A DNA stretch of 64,000 nucleotides from Gonocerus acuteangulatus (lineage: Eukaryota; Arthropoda; Insecta; Hemiptera; Coreidae): assembly GCA_946811695.1 (NCBI GenBank), contig OX328125.1:104735876-104799875 (forward strand). Direction: 5' to 3'. Numbering within the stretch: position 1 is the stretch's first letter; the number at the start of each line of letters is the position of its first letter. The translations under genes and the position numbers were made by a program. Below the pieces are notes generated by a model, which saw nothing but the letters and a program-made list of their open reading frames with translations, did not search any database and had not been told where the DNA came from. Positions 11,611-24,338 of this stretch are shown here, one piece after another.

Positions 11611-11904
11611 GGGGGCGAGGTTAGCTCAATGGTAGAGCACTGGACTAATATGTTGGAGGACCTGAGTTCAAATCCCCGAGCTAGCACTAAAGATTTTTTC
11701 TTCAAGTGTCTTCGATCAAGGGTTGATTTCGGCCTCCCTGACCGTCCCTAGGCCAACCCAGCCTTTAATTAATTTATTAATGGGTACCTTGGTGCTAATG
11801 ACGCTAGCAGTCGAAGCCAGGCGGCCAAGCGGCCGGAGCATATAGTACTAACCACACTATCTCCCCTAGTGTGCCGCTGCTCAGTGCCTGTAACCGTTTT
11901 TTTT
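11611..11904 (+). mobile_element. SINE-I, tRNA-derived, with 13-bp target duplication
   Basis: The head GGGGGCGAGGTTAGCTCAAT, GGTAGAGCACTGGACTAATA and GAGTTCAAATCC carries box A and box B of a pol III tRNA promoter with an AAT (Ile-type) anticodon loop. A body shared by five copies in the window follows (GGCCTCCCTGACCGTCCCTA, AATGGGTACCTTGG). The duplication TAAACATATTAAA is exact at 11598-11610 and 11905-11917. The 3' end is T-rich on this strand rather than A-rich. Confidence 0.85.
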
Positions 11905-11917
11905 TAAACATATTAAA

Positions 11918-13087
11918 GAAATTATGGATTATTATATAGATATACCTTTTTAAAATAGGTACGTTAAATTTCTACTGCTCAGAAGCAGTTCTTCTGCATT
12001 CGTTAAGGGGTAAGACTACCTTCCAACTTGTTTTTTATAATTTTCTTTGTTATGGGCTACATTCTTCCAAAAATTACATCCAAGAGTCTTTATGCGACAG
12101 AAGTTTACTTAATTGTGCCAAAAATTCGATTTTTCAACTAAAGTCCCGATACATTTCAAATTTAAACACCATTTTTTTTATCTTTTTTACAAGAAAGTAA
12201 GAGAAAAAAATCTTTTTACTAGGTACATTAAACTTTAAAGTGGATTTTTCCAAAACAAGGTTTTTCACATCTGGCGATCCGCTGGCGCTTTTAATTATTA
12301 AGTACGTAGGGATGTTTTTATTCACTGAATTATTACCGATATTATGACCTATTTTCGATGGATTTTTTAGTAGGAAATGAATTGAGAATTTTTCATCATT
12401 TTTTAAAAAATCTTACGTAATTTATTAGACTTAAACTTCTTCTTCCAAAATAATTTTAATTTTTGTTCTATAATTAAAATTGCCGCTGGTGACTATCGCC
12501 CGCTAAAAAAGAGTGTTTTCGTTCATCAGACACAGCGACGCAATTTTGTTTACGAAGAATTGAAACTTTTTTTTTAATTGGCTCCTTTTTTTTTTTTTTT
12601 GTTTGTCTTATAGCGTGTCAACCTTTTCGGTCATTAACACCATTTTTTTGAGAATCGAGTAATCTGTAATGGTTCTAATCATCAAAGATTATTCGCGAAC
12701 ATATACATTCCATTAATAAGCAGTATTATATTTCATGAGTCTGATAATGCCAATAATTATTATTAAATGAATCTTGTCAGGAGCCTTTCTCTTCAATAAG
12801 CAGCATATCATTCAACTTCGGTGGTGATATTGGTTCTAGTTATCTTCGGACTGATTAAATTTTGCTGATTAATTCTGCCGCTTCTAAAAAGTCAAAATGT
12901 CTCGCTATTTGTTTGGGGTCGTCGGCTAATATTTCATCAATTGAGTCTGGTTCCTTTAACATCGCTTATAATACTTATGACATCAATATTGATAATTGAA
13001 AAATATTGATATATTTGATACCCAAAGCTTGGATCAAATGACTTGGCTTTTGACAACACAAGATGGGCACAAAAGTAAGATTTAAGA
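11918..13087. other. AT-rich stretch, nothing recognised
   Basis: Homopolymer T runs lie at 12560-12600 and short AT-driven open frames are present. No domain, RNA gene or clear repeat end was seen. Confidence 0.4.
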
Positions 13088-13345
13088 GAAAAAGTCTTTC
13101 ACGGAGGAGCAGCATAACTAAACACGTCCTTAAATCCACCTGTTGCATTCCCTAATTCCAGATCGGGAGACCGAATACTGATCAGTTCCAAAAAGGATAA
13201 AGCAATTTTTTCCCCTCTAAAGAGACTAACGTTTAACGAAACTGACAGAAATGGAGCCCACATGAACTCAATTCATGATTCAGACTGTTTGCCATTTCAT
13301 TGGCAAGGACCACCAAGGTCCTTCCTGGGAAACGTAAATATATAC
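13088..13345. repeat. Dispersed repeat related to HINE-B start (copy 1)
   Basis: After an A-run, GTCTTTCACGGAGGAGCAGC and ATAACTAAACACG resemble the HINE-B 3' subterminal region. The following CACCTGTTGCATTC ... TTGGCAAGGACC ... AAGGTCC also occurs at 18330-18620. The segment ends where HINE-A1 begins. Confidence 0.5.
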
Positions 13346-13470
13346 AGTTTCCCCCCCATAGGGACGAACCCCGCTTATAAGGTTGATACAATGAAACAAT
13401 CCGGAAGTGCCGACTAGAAAATTTCGCGTTTCAGAACCCCTAGAGACCGAAAATAACGGTGGTTCAAATT

Positions 13471-13473
<3 letters not shown>

Positions 13474-13514
<41 letters not shown>
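13474..13514. repeat. (TA)n microsatellite inside HINE-A1
   Basis: The tract sits at the fixed position that microsatellites occupy in all HINE-A copies, between AAATTTGTA and TTTGTCTGTTCGC. Confidence 0.9.
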
Positions 13515-13519
<5 letters not shown>

Positions 13520-14686
13520 CTGTTCGCTCTGTAGCTCCTAGAAGAATGGTTCGATTTTGATGAAACTTAGTACAAAAATCTTTCGTCTAATTTGAAAGGT
13601 CAAGTTCGTTAACCAGCAAAATCCGCCTACTGGAAGATGGCGTTTGGGGCGAAATTCGCGCAAAAAAATCGTAACGCTTACGTTTTTGAGTTCATAAGTT
13701 TGTAAGGACTCGTTTTATATGATTCCTGGGCTAGGAAAACGAATGAAACCATTTTCAAGGCGATAGCTTTAACCGTTTTTGAGAAAATTGGAAAAATATT
13801 TTTTGAATACCGTTTTTCGTTTGGGTACTTAGAATCATGGGATTCAGTTGAAACATTTTCTGCATGTTCTACTTTCATCAAAACTAATATGTTGAAATTT
13901 TGGTTACGTTTGGAGTTATGGAAGGGTTAGAATAAAATATTTTATTAACAGACATAAAAAGTTTTAGTAACTTTGTTTACTTTCCTTAATATCTCGAAAA
14001 AAGTTGAGAATCTTGGTAATTGGAAGAATACCATTAGAAAGCTTATTACATGCTCTAAAAAAAAGGTTCTAATGAAAGTTTTGATTGGGCGATGTCAATC
14101 GGAGAAATAAGAGCTTAAATCTTTAAAGTAATTGATTTCGCTTATTCGAACTGTTCTTTTTGTCTGTTTTTTATTCCTTGTTATTTTTTAATTGCTTATT
14201 GTTGGATAATGTATTTGAAAATAAAACAGGTTAAGAAAAATAAGAAAAACAATTTAATGTTAGAGATATGGATTTCCAAGATATATAGCTTTTCAACTGC
14301 CTAGCGTCCTTCCTTGGGAGGGTTCTTTGTCTTTGATTTTGGTACTTAGAATTATGGGATACAGTTGAAACATTTTCTGCATGTTTGAGTTTCATCAACA
14401 CTAATATGTTGAAATTTTTGTTACGTTTAGAGTAAAGGAAGGGTTAGAATAAAATATTTTATTAACAGACAAAAAAAGTTTTTATAACTTTGTATAATTT
14501 CGTTAGTAACTCGAAAACCGTTGACAATCTTGTGAAGCGGAAGATTACCATTCGGAAGCTTACTAAATGCTCTACAAAAAAAGTCCGACTCGCAGAAACT
14601 GCAGCATGTTAGCGCGGTTCCGTTCATGTCCCTAGTGCCATTTGATAAGCTTAGAAAAGAAATAAACTTATTTTTTTATATATCTC

Positions 14687-14899
14687 GTGAAAATTGTCAA
14701 AATCCTCTCGAACATCTCGAATAAAAGTGATATTAAGGCGTCAGGGACACCGACAGTAGCTAACTTTTACACAGAAGCGGAAATTACAGAATCTGGCTCT
14801 CATTCTAAAGCAAAGGTCTATAAATCAATACAAGAAATGCCTAATAAAGCCTTTCTAGTGGATACAGAAGCATGGGCGTATATGAGGGGGGGGGGCTGA
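14687..14899 (+). CDS. Small conserved open frame inside HINE-A2
   Basis: A 70-codon frame starts MKIVKILSNISNKSDIKASG and contains a TVANFYTEAEITESGSHSKA segment and the tail VDTEAWAYMRGGG. The second long HINE-A copy has the matching frame at 53698-53907 with about ten substitutions and no frameshift. I do not recognise the family. The MPNKAFLVDTE motif recurs, degraded, further along the element (about 15190, 15890, 54230, 54895), suggesting descent from a longer repetitive coding region. It lies antisense to the HINE orientation. It may simply be an open stretch of repeat DNA. Confidence 0.25.
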   Translation: MKIVKILSNISNKSDIKASGTPTVANFYTEAEITESGSHSKAKVYKSIQEMPNKAFLVDTEAWAYMRGGG

Positions 14900-16262
14900 G
14901 GGGGCTGCAGCCCCTCCCGAAATTTTGAATTGATGATAAAAACTTCTCGTAAAACCCTTAAAATTAAATTAAATAAGATCACTTAGTTCATAAAACATAT
15001 TTTATTTTACGTGTAATAGCGTTTTAGTTGCCTAAAACTATTCCAAGCTCTAAATATTTAGTATTCCATACCCTGGAAATAGTCTCAGCCCCCCCCCCGA
15101 AATTGTTTTTATATACGCCCATGTACAGAAGGATCAAGAAGAAGTACACAAGATTGAGTAGAATACCCTGCCTAATATAGCCTATATAGAATAATATGCC
15201 GAATAAAACCTATCTAGTTAATACACAAGGACAAATAAAAGTCTTGACGAATAACAAGTCAAGAAAAAAAACTTTATTTAACAAAATAAAACAAAGTTTA
15301 GTTGCCCAAATACAATAGAATAATATACCTAATTAAGTCTATGGAGTAGATACAAATGGACCAAAAACCAGTCTTGTGGAATATTGTTTTTTTTTCTAAT
15401 TAAATACTTTTTATCAATATTTAGTATATAACCTTTGTTGAAAACTATTGATTGCTAATTGATGAATCGGGTTACAACTAAGTAGTCTTTATGAATATTT
15501 AGTATATAACCTATGTTTGGATCTGTGTTTTTGGGGTGCTCTCCGCCTAGGCTTTATATTTGTGTCGGCAGATACCTGGGGTATATTTACAGCTCTTGAG
15601 GATTAACTCTTAGCAGGTAAATTTCCTGCGGACCTTCTGCTTCTACGGGCATTGAACCGCCATATTCGCCCATAGTATCTAACCGTTGTGAAGTTTATTT
15701 TTTGGATTTAGGACTTAATATACATATGTAGACTAAATCATAGCAAGAAGTAATCCTCCGTCGTCGGTTCTTAACTATGTAGACTCGCTAATGTTATCCA
15801 ATCTTAGATACATCGTATTAAAAATCCACAGCAAAAACACGACATTTCATCAGAATCCCCTGCTGAATAAAACTTATATAGAATAATATGCAAAATAAAG
15901 CCTATCTAGTGGATAAAAATAGAGGAAAAAAGCCGTTCGTGGTGGTAGAAAATCTTAAAAGTATTTCGCTCAGAAATCTCCGAAATATTGTCACTAATTT
16001 TACGTATCCTGTTTTATAGCCAAATAGATTTATATTCAATAATCAATAAGAAAAACCTACTAACAATAAAAAACTATGGGTAACAGATGAAAATAGGGAA
16101 TACCAAGAATAATTCTAAAGAACGAAATCAACACCAGTACTGTAATCTAGATATTCATACGGCATCTTCGAATTCTAACAAACAAAATATTGATTCTAAT
16201 TATACGTATCCTGTTTTATTGACAAATACATTTGACTACTATAAGCAATTAAAAACACTAGG

Positions 16263-16341
16263 GAATATGCCAAAGAACTTGGAACAGGAGCCTAGACAGT
16301 TTCAAGACATTTGAAGGAAATCGACAAATCCAAAACTGACA
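16263..16341 (+). pseudogene. Transposase helix-turn-helix relic (mariner-like) in HINE-A2
   Basis: The frame EYAKELG-G-(stop)-TVSRHLKEIDKSK is visible. The spacing and the TVSRHLKEIGK motif resemble the N-terminal helix-turn-helix of mariner transposases. An in-frame TAG replaces a serine codon near 16291. The better-preserved counterpart is at 55555-55632. Only about 26 codons are left, without a catalytic domain. Confidence 0.45.
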
Positions 16342-17459
16342 TTTCATACGGTACAGCCTGATATATTTTTAACAATGAATTGCTTTTCTTATTTTAATTA
16401 ATCTGTTTTATTGTCAAATACATTATCCTACTATAATCAATGAAAAAACAACAAGGAATAAAAACAAACAAGAAGAACCGTTCGAATAAACGAAATCAAT
16501 TACTTCAAAGTTTAAGCACTTATTTCTCCGATTGACATAGCCTAATCAAAAATTGTTTCAGAATCTTTTTTGTAGAACAGTTAGTAAGCTGTCGCATGGT
16601 AACTCTCCGTTTACCAATATTCCTAACCGTCTTCGAGATATCAGGGAATGTATACGAAGTTCCCAAAACATTTCATGCCTGTTAATAAAATATTTTATTC
16701 TAATCCTTCCTTAGCTCCAAACGTAACCGAAATTTTAACATATTAGTGTTGATGAAATTCAAACATGCAGAAAATGTTTCAACTGAATCCCATAATTTTA
16801 AGTATCAAAATCAAAGACAAAAAGAACAGTTCGAATAAGCGAAATCAATTACTTTAAAGTTTTAAGCTCTTATTTCTCCGATTGACATCGCCTAATCAAA
16901 ACTTTTATTAGAACCTTTTTTGTAGAGAATTTAGTAAGCTTTCCAATGGTATTCTTCCGTTTCCCAAGATTCTTTACCTTTAGAGATATTAGGGAAAGTA
17001 TACAAAGTTACCTAAACTTTTTTATGTCTGTTAATAAAATATTTTATTCTAACCCTTCCTTAACTCCAAACGCAACCAAAATGTCAACATATTAGTTTTA
17101 ATGAAAGTAGAAGATGCAGTAAATATTTCAACTGAATCCCATGATTCTAAGTACCCAAACCAAAAACGGCATTCAAAAATTATTTTTTCAGATTTCTCGA
17201 AAACGGTTAAAGCTATCGCCTTGAAAATGGTTTCATTCGTTTTCCTATCCCAAGAAGCCTATAAAACGAGTACTTACACGCTTATGAACTAAAAAACGTA
17301 AGCGTTACGATTTCTTTGCGCGAATTTCGCCCCAAACGCCATCTTCCAGTGGGCGGATTTTGCTGGTTAACGAACTTGACCTTTCAAATTGGACGACAGA
17401 TTTTTGTACCAAATTTCATCAAAATCGGACCATCAGGGAAGCCAGAAATGAGCGAACAG

Positions 17460-17461
<2 letters not shown>

Positions 17462-17554
<93 letters not shown>

Positions 17555-17555
17555 A

Positions 17556-17601
<46 letters not shown>
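17462..17601. repeat. (TA)n microsatellite, 140 bp, imperfect
   Basis: Interrupted TA repeats (TATGTA, TATAAATA variants) sit between AGCGAACAGACAAA and TACAAATTTGAACC in HINE-A2. Open frames made of Ile-Tyr repeats in both strands are artefacts of the repeat. Confidence 0.95.
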
Positions 17602-17604
<3 letters not shown>

Positions 17605-18329
17605 AATTTGAACCACCGTTATTTTCGGTCTCTAGGGGTTCTGAAACGCGAAATTTTCTTGTCGGCACTTCCGGATTGTTTCATTGTATCAACCTTATAA
17701 GCGGGGTTCCTCCCTATGGGGGAGGGAGGAACCGCGCTAAAAGGTTCTGAAGAAAGTTTTAATTAGGCGATGTCAATCGGAGAAAAAAGTGCTTAAAGCT
17801 TTAAATTAATTGATTTCGTTTATTCCAATGGTTCTTTTTGACTGTTTTATTTCTTGTTATTTTTTAATTGCTTATAGTTGGATAATGTATTTGACAATAA
17901 AACTGGTTAAGTAAAATAACAAAAACAATTTATTGTTAGAAATATAGATTTCCAAGATTCCAAGACCTTGTTACTAGCGGGTCTGTTTCTACTGTAGCCG
18001 ACCCTTCCAGGTAAGATTGTAAATCATGACCTTTCAAGACTTAACTACTCACAAGAATGGCGTTAGTGACCTTAAGGGTTGACACGTCATTAAAATAATT
18101 AATTTAAAAAAAAATACTGGTGGAACCAAAACAATAACTGCTTCTATTTTAATCTTTCCAAATTAGACTAGGGATATGAACGGAACCGCGCTAAGATGAT
18201 GCAGTCCTGCGAGACGGACTTTTTATTCGTCATTCGGAAATGATTCCTATTAAATTGTGTTTCATTAAAATTCCATAAATCAATCAAATTCATCCGGTTG
18301 TCAATAAAAACCAACCTCTTTGATCAGGG

Positions 18330-18620
18330 CGCAGAACGTAAAGTGCGCACTTAAATTCACCTGTTGCATTCCTAATTCCCAGTTCGGGAGATTGTGGGGC
18401 GCAGAATGAATACAGATTAGCTCTAAAAAGCATATAAGCTTTTATGCTCTGCTTTTTTTTTTCTTCTTTTTTTTAAGTATAACGTTCAATGATTCCGACA
18501 GAAATAAAAGTCCCAAAGTACCAAATTTACAATTCAGCCATTTTGCTGTTCCATTAAAAGGACCAAGGTCACGCAGAGAAACCTTCTTAGCATGGAAGTG
18601 TCACCAAAGAGGTAGAACTG
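18330..18620. repeat. Dispersed repeat (copy 2 of the 13088 segment)
   Basis: CACCTGTTGCATTC, CAGTTCGGGAGA, CGTTCAATGATTCCGACAGA and AAAAGGACCAAGGTC match 13115-13330 in order. A T-rich run (18451-18475) is an insertion relative to the other copy. Confidence 0.5.
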
Positions 18621-19467
18621 GCATTGGACACGCCCTGGAGTTCCTCATACCTCCCAATATAGATCAGAATTCATCTCCACCTTGAGAAATTCCTTCAAAC
18701 TATATATGCACGCCTGTCAATCACATAATTTATAATTACAAAGAATGTCATTATGGAGTAATACTACATTTTGTGGTCAAAATCAAAGTCATTTTCTCCA
18801 ATTAAGGATTACAAATAAACTAATATTTTTCAATTCTTTATGTCATAAGTTTTATATGGGATGTTAAAGTACCCAACAACACATAAGTATTAATTATTCG
18901 AAAACAGAATGGTGGCACTATGACTCACAAACATAAACCCGTGAAAAATTCTAAATCTAGTAAAGTAGATAGAATTTAAAAAATATATTATTTTTTTTTT
19001 CTTTTGGTCAACAATTTTTCATTTTCTATTAAACAGTCCGTCGATAATCGGTCATAAAATCGTAATAATTTAATGACTGGATAATGAAATCCCTACTTGC
19101 TTACTAGCAAATATCATTAGGAAGCCATAAAATATTTAGAAGTTAGTATTAATCCTTTACTCACTTAGTGTTCTCATTATCAATTATTTTTGTATTCATA
19201 ATTTCTTTCCAATATACTGTTTTTTAACAAAAAAGGAAAAAAAAAGGTTTTGAGTTATTTGGGAAAAAGAATCACATTCCTAAAAACAAATGATAATCCA
19301 TACAAGTGTATTTGATCTTATTCGTCTAATGCATTTATTGTGCCATTTCGGTAAAAATATTTAGAAGCACCTTACTGCATTATGTCATATCCATAGTCCC
19401 AGAAGGCGAACTGGCCAAATGCAAGCGATGAGGAATAGGTGGCAATCCTAAAGCTTACTAACCTAAA

Positions 19468-19534
<67 letters not shown>

Positions 19535-19942
19535 GAGAATAAATAAAATAGCGTAGGAGCATAGACAGTTTCACAGATATTTATATAAAGACCGCTGAAA
19601 TAACCCAAAATAACTCTTCAGTCGATCGCCCAAGAAAAACCTTATCTACGTATCCATACACCTACATACGTAAATATAGATCTCTTTGCCAGAAACTAGA
19701 CGACAAATAATTATGAAATCATATAATATTTTAATTATGCGTGGACCGAAACCATTATAATGAGGAAAGCTGAAGTTGCTACAAGAAATGACAGTGACCG
19801 CAGAGTGAAGTGTCTACCAGACATGGCCAGCAGAGCGGAATAATGAGACTAGCAAATCCAGTGACAGTAAGTCTGTAATACTATCCGCGAAGAATTACTT
19901 TTTCAATAGTAGGCACAACTTTTCAATGAAATTTATAGTAGA
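18621..19942. other. AT-rich stretch, nothing recognised
   Basis: No gene or element boundary was identified. A long (TA)n tract lies at 19473-19531. The segment 19620-19940 directly downstream of the Helitron 3' end is unassigned. Confidence 0.4.
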
Positions 19943-20290
19943 CTAGCTGTGCGTGCGACTACGTCCGCTTGGTATAGTGACTTTGGGCGGCATTTTTCGG
20001 ATATATCGTTTGGTTTATTTTGGATTATAAACACCGTTGTTTGAGCATTTAAAAAAAAATCCACTTAACAGTAATGCTTTTCTATACACGATATTAGATG
20101 AATAGCCGTCGGGGATCCAAGCATACAGGATTGCTAAGACGTGACAGAGCCCGTGCGAAAAACAGCTAATACTTAGATCCACACCCACACCTTTCAGCGT
20201 CTGACCTTGGGCTTTAATAATTGTCATCGAGAAACATAGGCTTACTCGAAACTAAATTACACAAATAAGAGGGAATTTTCGCAAATTATT
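19943..20290 (-). mobile_element. Helitron 3' end with helicase remnant
   Basis: On the minus strand the end of a Rep-helicase frame is followed, about 70 bp after its stop, by CCAAGCGGACGTAGTCGCACG and then CACAG-CTAG before a host T. Coding C-terminus plus GC-rich fold plus CTAG-T is the expected 3' arrangement of an autonomous Helitron. Only the last few hundred bases survive; the 5' limit at about 20290 is approximate. Confidence 0.75.
20015..20248 (-). pseudogene. Helitron helicase (Pif1-like) C-terminal fragment
   Basis: The frame reads RVSLCFSMTIIKAQGQTLKG, then VGVDLSISCFSHG, then NIVYRKALL. In Pif1-type Helitron helicases the motif MTINKAQGQT (helicase motif V region), L--PCFSHGQLYVA--R and NIVY--L occur in this order close to the C-terminus. 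The SHG segment is followed by LCHVLAI instead of the usual LYVALSRV, indicating a frame lesion. The N-terminal Rep nuclease and the ATP-binding motifs are absent. It would have acted in rolling-circle transposition; this copy cannot. Confidence 0.75.
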
Positions 20291-20437
20291 TAGAAAATAA
20301 CTAAGAAATAGGGTAAAAGGTCACCATCATTCAATTCATATTAGATTCTCAAATTTCCACATCGCACTACTTTATTCAATTTCTTTTGGATGTTCTATGG
20401 TTTTTTATTGTTGTAGCACGTTTTATCTCTATCTATA

Positions 20438-20554
20438 TACGGGAAAACCCGCTTACGATGTTGGACTTATCGTACAACCCAGAAGTTGCCGACTGCAAAA
20501 TCCACGATCCAGAATAATGGTGGTTCACTTTTGTGCGTGTGTGTGTGTGTCTGT

Positions 20555-20619
<65 letters not shown>
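20438..20619 (+). mobile_element. HINE-A-like 5' fragment with (AC)n/(TA)n
   Basis: AACCCGCTTACGATGTTGG, AAGTTGCCGACTGCAAAATCC and ATAATGGTGGTTCACTTTTG correspond to the segment before the microsatellite in HINE-A copies (compare 25420-25520 and 25608-25680). The microsatellite (GT/AC then TA, 20535-20619) follows. The element breaks off after it. Confidence 0.55.
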
Positions 20620-20622
<3 letters not shown>

Positions 20623-20679
20623 AATTTTATTGCGTAGTTACTGCAGGTTCTTAATTGGAAAATTGTTTTATATATGGAA

Positions 20680-21252
20680 AATGGTAGATTAATTGTGAGA
20701 AATTCCTGGGCAGTACCTGGATCTTACCTTCCTTACTGATGATGATCCAGAAATTAATTTCCTCAACGCACTCAATAGCAATAATAAATATAAACTCATA
20801 GGAATATCTAGATATATTAAGGAAGTTCTAAAGTGCCGATCATTTATTTTAAATGAATAAAAGTTAATTATTTTTTATCTTATTTTTTATTCTTTGCTTT
20901 TTTATTTATTTATATTTTTTTTATTCTTTTAATAATTCACTTTTCAGTTTATTTACATTTGATTTATGCTATAATATTATGACTATATTTATTTTAATCA
21001 TAAGCGGAAGGATTTTATCTATGTAATATTAGTTATATTATTTATTTCTCATATACAGATATGGTTATTTTGCAACTAATTTGCTCATTATAGTTTGTTC
21101 ATATTAGTAAAATAGTACAAATATATACTATAACAGTTAAGCAGTTATAAAAGTTAAAATTACTAAAAATAGGACTAACTAAATAAATATGTAAGCCAAC
21201 TCCTTTGCTAAGGAGAACTCCTGTATAGCAAATAAAATAATTATAATAATAT

Positions 21253-21302
<50 letters not shown>

Positions 21303-22442
21303 AAATAATTATTAAATATGTACATCAAAGGAAACGGAAAAATAAATAAAACTTGAATTATATATTTATTTTTAACTTTTAATATTTATAGCTTTGGAAT
21401 TATTATGGAATATGAATGAGATACATTTATTAGAATTATTAATAATAAATCACGATGAATAATAAATCATACCTTGTTATACTAACTCAAAAGTTTCTCC
21501 AACGTCCACAATAAATTCCAAGATTTGTCTGTCTGCAATTATCGTTCGTTCCTGGTTCTAAACCACCTAATAACTCCTCTTTCTTTTTTAGATCAATTCC
21601 AAACTCATTTTTTCCGCTTCGAGAGTTCGAATTGCTCACTAAAAATAAAAAAAAAATATGACGTGTCCCTGAATTCTCCGAACATGATACCCTTCCCGTC
21701 TCTCAATATCTCGCCTGATCGACATTAGCAAAAATAGAAACGACCACACAAGGAAACGTTAAGTATAGTCAGATGAGACCTTCAACTGGTGTACAGATGT
21801 TGTTAATAAATAATTTATTATTAAGGAAGAACATTACGAGCATCAGTAATTAAATCAAGTAGGCAATTAATTTTACAAGATCGCTACAACAGTAGTACAA
21901 CATTTTCACGAATCAAGGTTTCCAGCTTAAAAAACTGGGAATTGATATATTTCACATGAAGAAAATTGCTACAACTTGAATATCTGAACATTTTAAGATA
22001 CCAAATTATTATAAAAAATATCTACCTGAGATTTGAATAATATTTTTGATGAAATAAAGGATTTTATTCGCAAATTATAAATTTCCACCAACTACCGACA
22101 AAACCAGACTATTAAAACCACCTTACGCAAATATTAAAAAAGAAAAAAAATTGTCATCTAAAAAAAAATACCATAGACGCCATTAGGTTCAAAAATTATT
22201 TAATTATTTCAAACATCTTCTAATTCTAAATCGGACTATTTTTGTGATTTTACAAATATCGCAGTAGTATGTCTAAAGTGGCACAACTCAAAATCGGTGT
22301 TTTTCAGTTATGACTCTGAAAGACATTGGTAAACATCTCTTTATCAGCCATCAAAACTGTATATACCTAGTTTCGGAGCTTGTATATAAAGAACAAAATT
22401 TTTTAAAAATTAATAATTCATCAATGAACATAATAAGAATTC
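20680..22442. other. AT-rich stretch, nothing recognised
   Basis: Very AT-rich, with a (TA)n tract at 21256-21296. Short frames (for example 21525-21728 and 22310-22504) have no recognisable domain. I see no RNA gene. Confidence 0.4.
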
Positions 22443-23877
<1,435 letters not shown>

Positions 23878-23998
23878 AAAAACAAAAAGAGTATATTAGG
23901 AATTTATAAATTAGGGATTGAGTATATTCCGGAACATAAACGAGTTTTGTTTAAATACACTAAAATGGTGAAGAATATATTTAGTTATTTACTATCAT

Positions 23999-24327
23999 AT
24001 CCGGGGGCGTGGTTAGCTCGGTGGTGGAGCAATGCACTAATAAGTTGGAGGACCTGAGTTCAAATCCCGGGGAGGTACTAAAGATTTTTTCTTCTAGTCT
24101 CTTAGTTCATGGGTTGAATTCGACCTCCCTGGCCGTCCCTAGGCCAACCCAGCCTTTAAATAATTTAATAATGGATACCTTGGTGCTAATGACCCTAGCA
24201 GTCGAAGGAGCAAGGGGAAAATCAGGCGGTCTGAGCATAGTACTAACCACACTATCTCCCTAGTGTGACGTATGGACATGAATCAGATACCTCTATATTT
24301 TTTATTTTTTATTTTTATTTTTTTTTT
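23999..24327 (+). mobile_element. SINE-I with 11-bp target duplication
   Basis: The tRNA-like head (GGGGGCGTGGTTAGCTCGGT, ACTAATAAG, GAGTTCAAATCC) and the shared SINE-I body are followed by a T-rich 3' end (24297-24327). TTTACTATCAT flanks it at 23988-23998 and 24328-24338. The anticodon loop keeps AAT. Mutations in the acceptor and D arms make it unlikely to yield a tRNA. Confidence 0.85.
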
Positions 24328-24338
24328 TTTACTATCAT

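Larger units (their letters stand above)
14583..17738 (-). mobile_element. HINE-A2, 3.2 kb copy inserted in HINE-A1
   Basis: The left end is GTCCGACTCGCAGAAACTGC with the subterminal repeat TTAGCGCGGTTCC. The right end is a near-palindrome (GGGGTTCCTCCC-TATG-GGGGAGGGAGGAACC) followed by GCGCT. The uninterrupted target can be reconstructed from other copies as CTCTACAAAAAAGGTTCTG, so the insertion went into an A/T run. It carries a (TA)n tract at 17462-17601, a 70-codon open frame (14687), a relic of a transposase helix-turn-helix (16263) and repeated motifs of the form ATGCCnAATAAAGCCTATCTAG. It is about 90% similar by eye to the copy at 53557-56587. Confidence 0.75.
13346..18219 (+). mobile_element. 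HINE-A1, interrupted by HINE-A2
   Basis: In HINE orientation the element starts near a decayed GGGACGAACCCCGC hairpin (13355-13378). Next come TTATAAGGTTGATACAATG, a (TA)n tract (13474-13514), GTCTGTTCGCTC and a body running to 14582. It resumes at 17739 (GGTTCTGAAGAAAG) and closes with the subterminal repeat GGAACCGCGCTAAG, a short stem (GCAG-TCCTGC-like) and GCGAGACGGAC before TTTTT. Inverted subterminal repeats, an internal microsatellite, a 3' stem-loop and insertion into T runs are the hallmarks of Helentron-associated elements. No coding sequence is visible, so it is non-autonomous. Confidence 0.7.

Noticed and set aside
17316..17700. Open frames of Ile-Tyr repeats on both strands (also near 23600, 25300, 25600, 31600, 32050)
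   Set aside because: They are translations of (TA)n microsatellites, which are open in several frames by composition.
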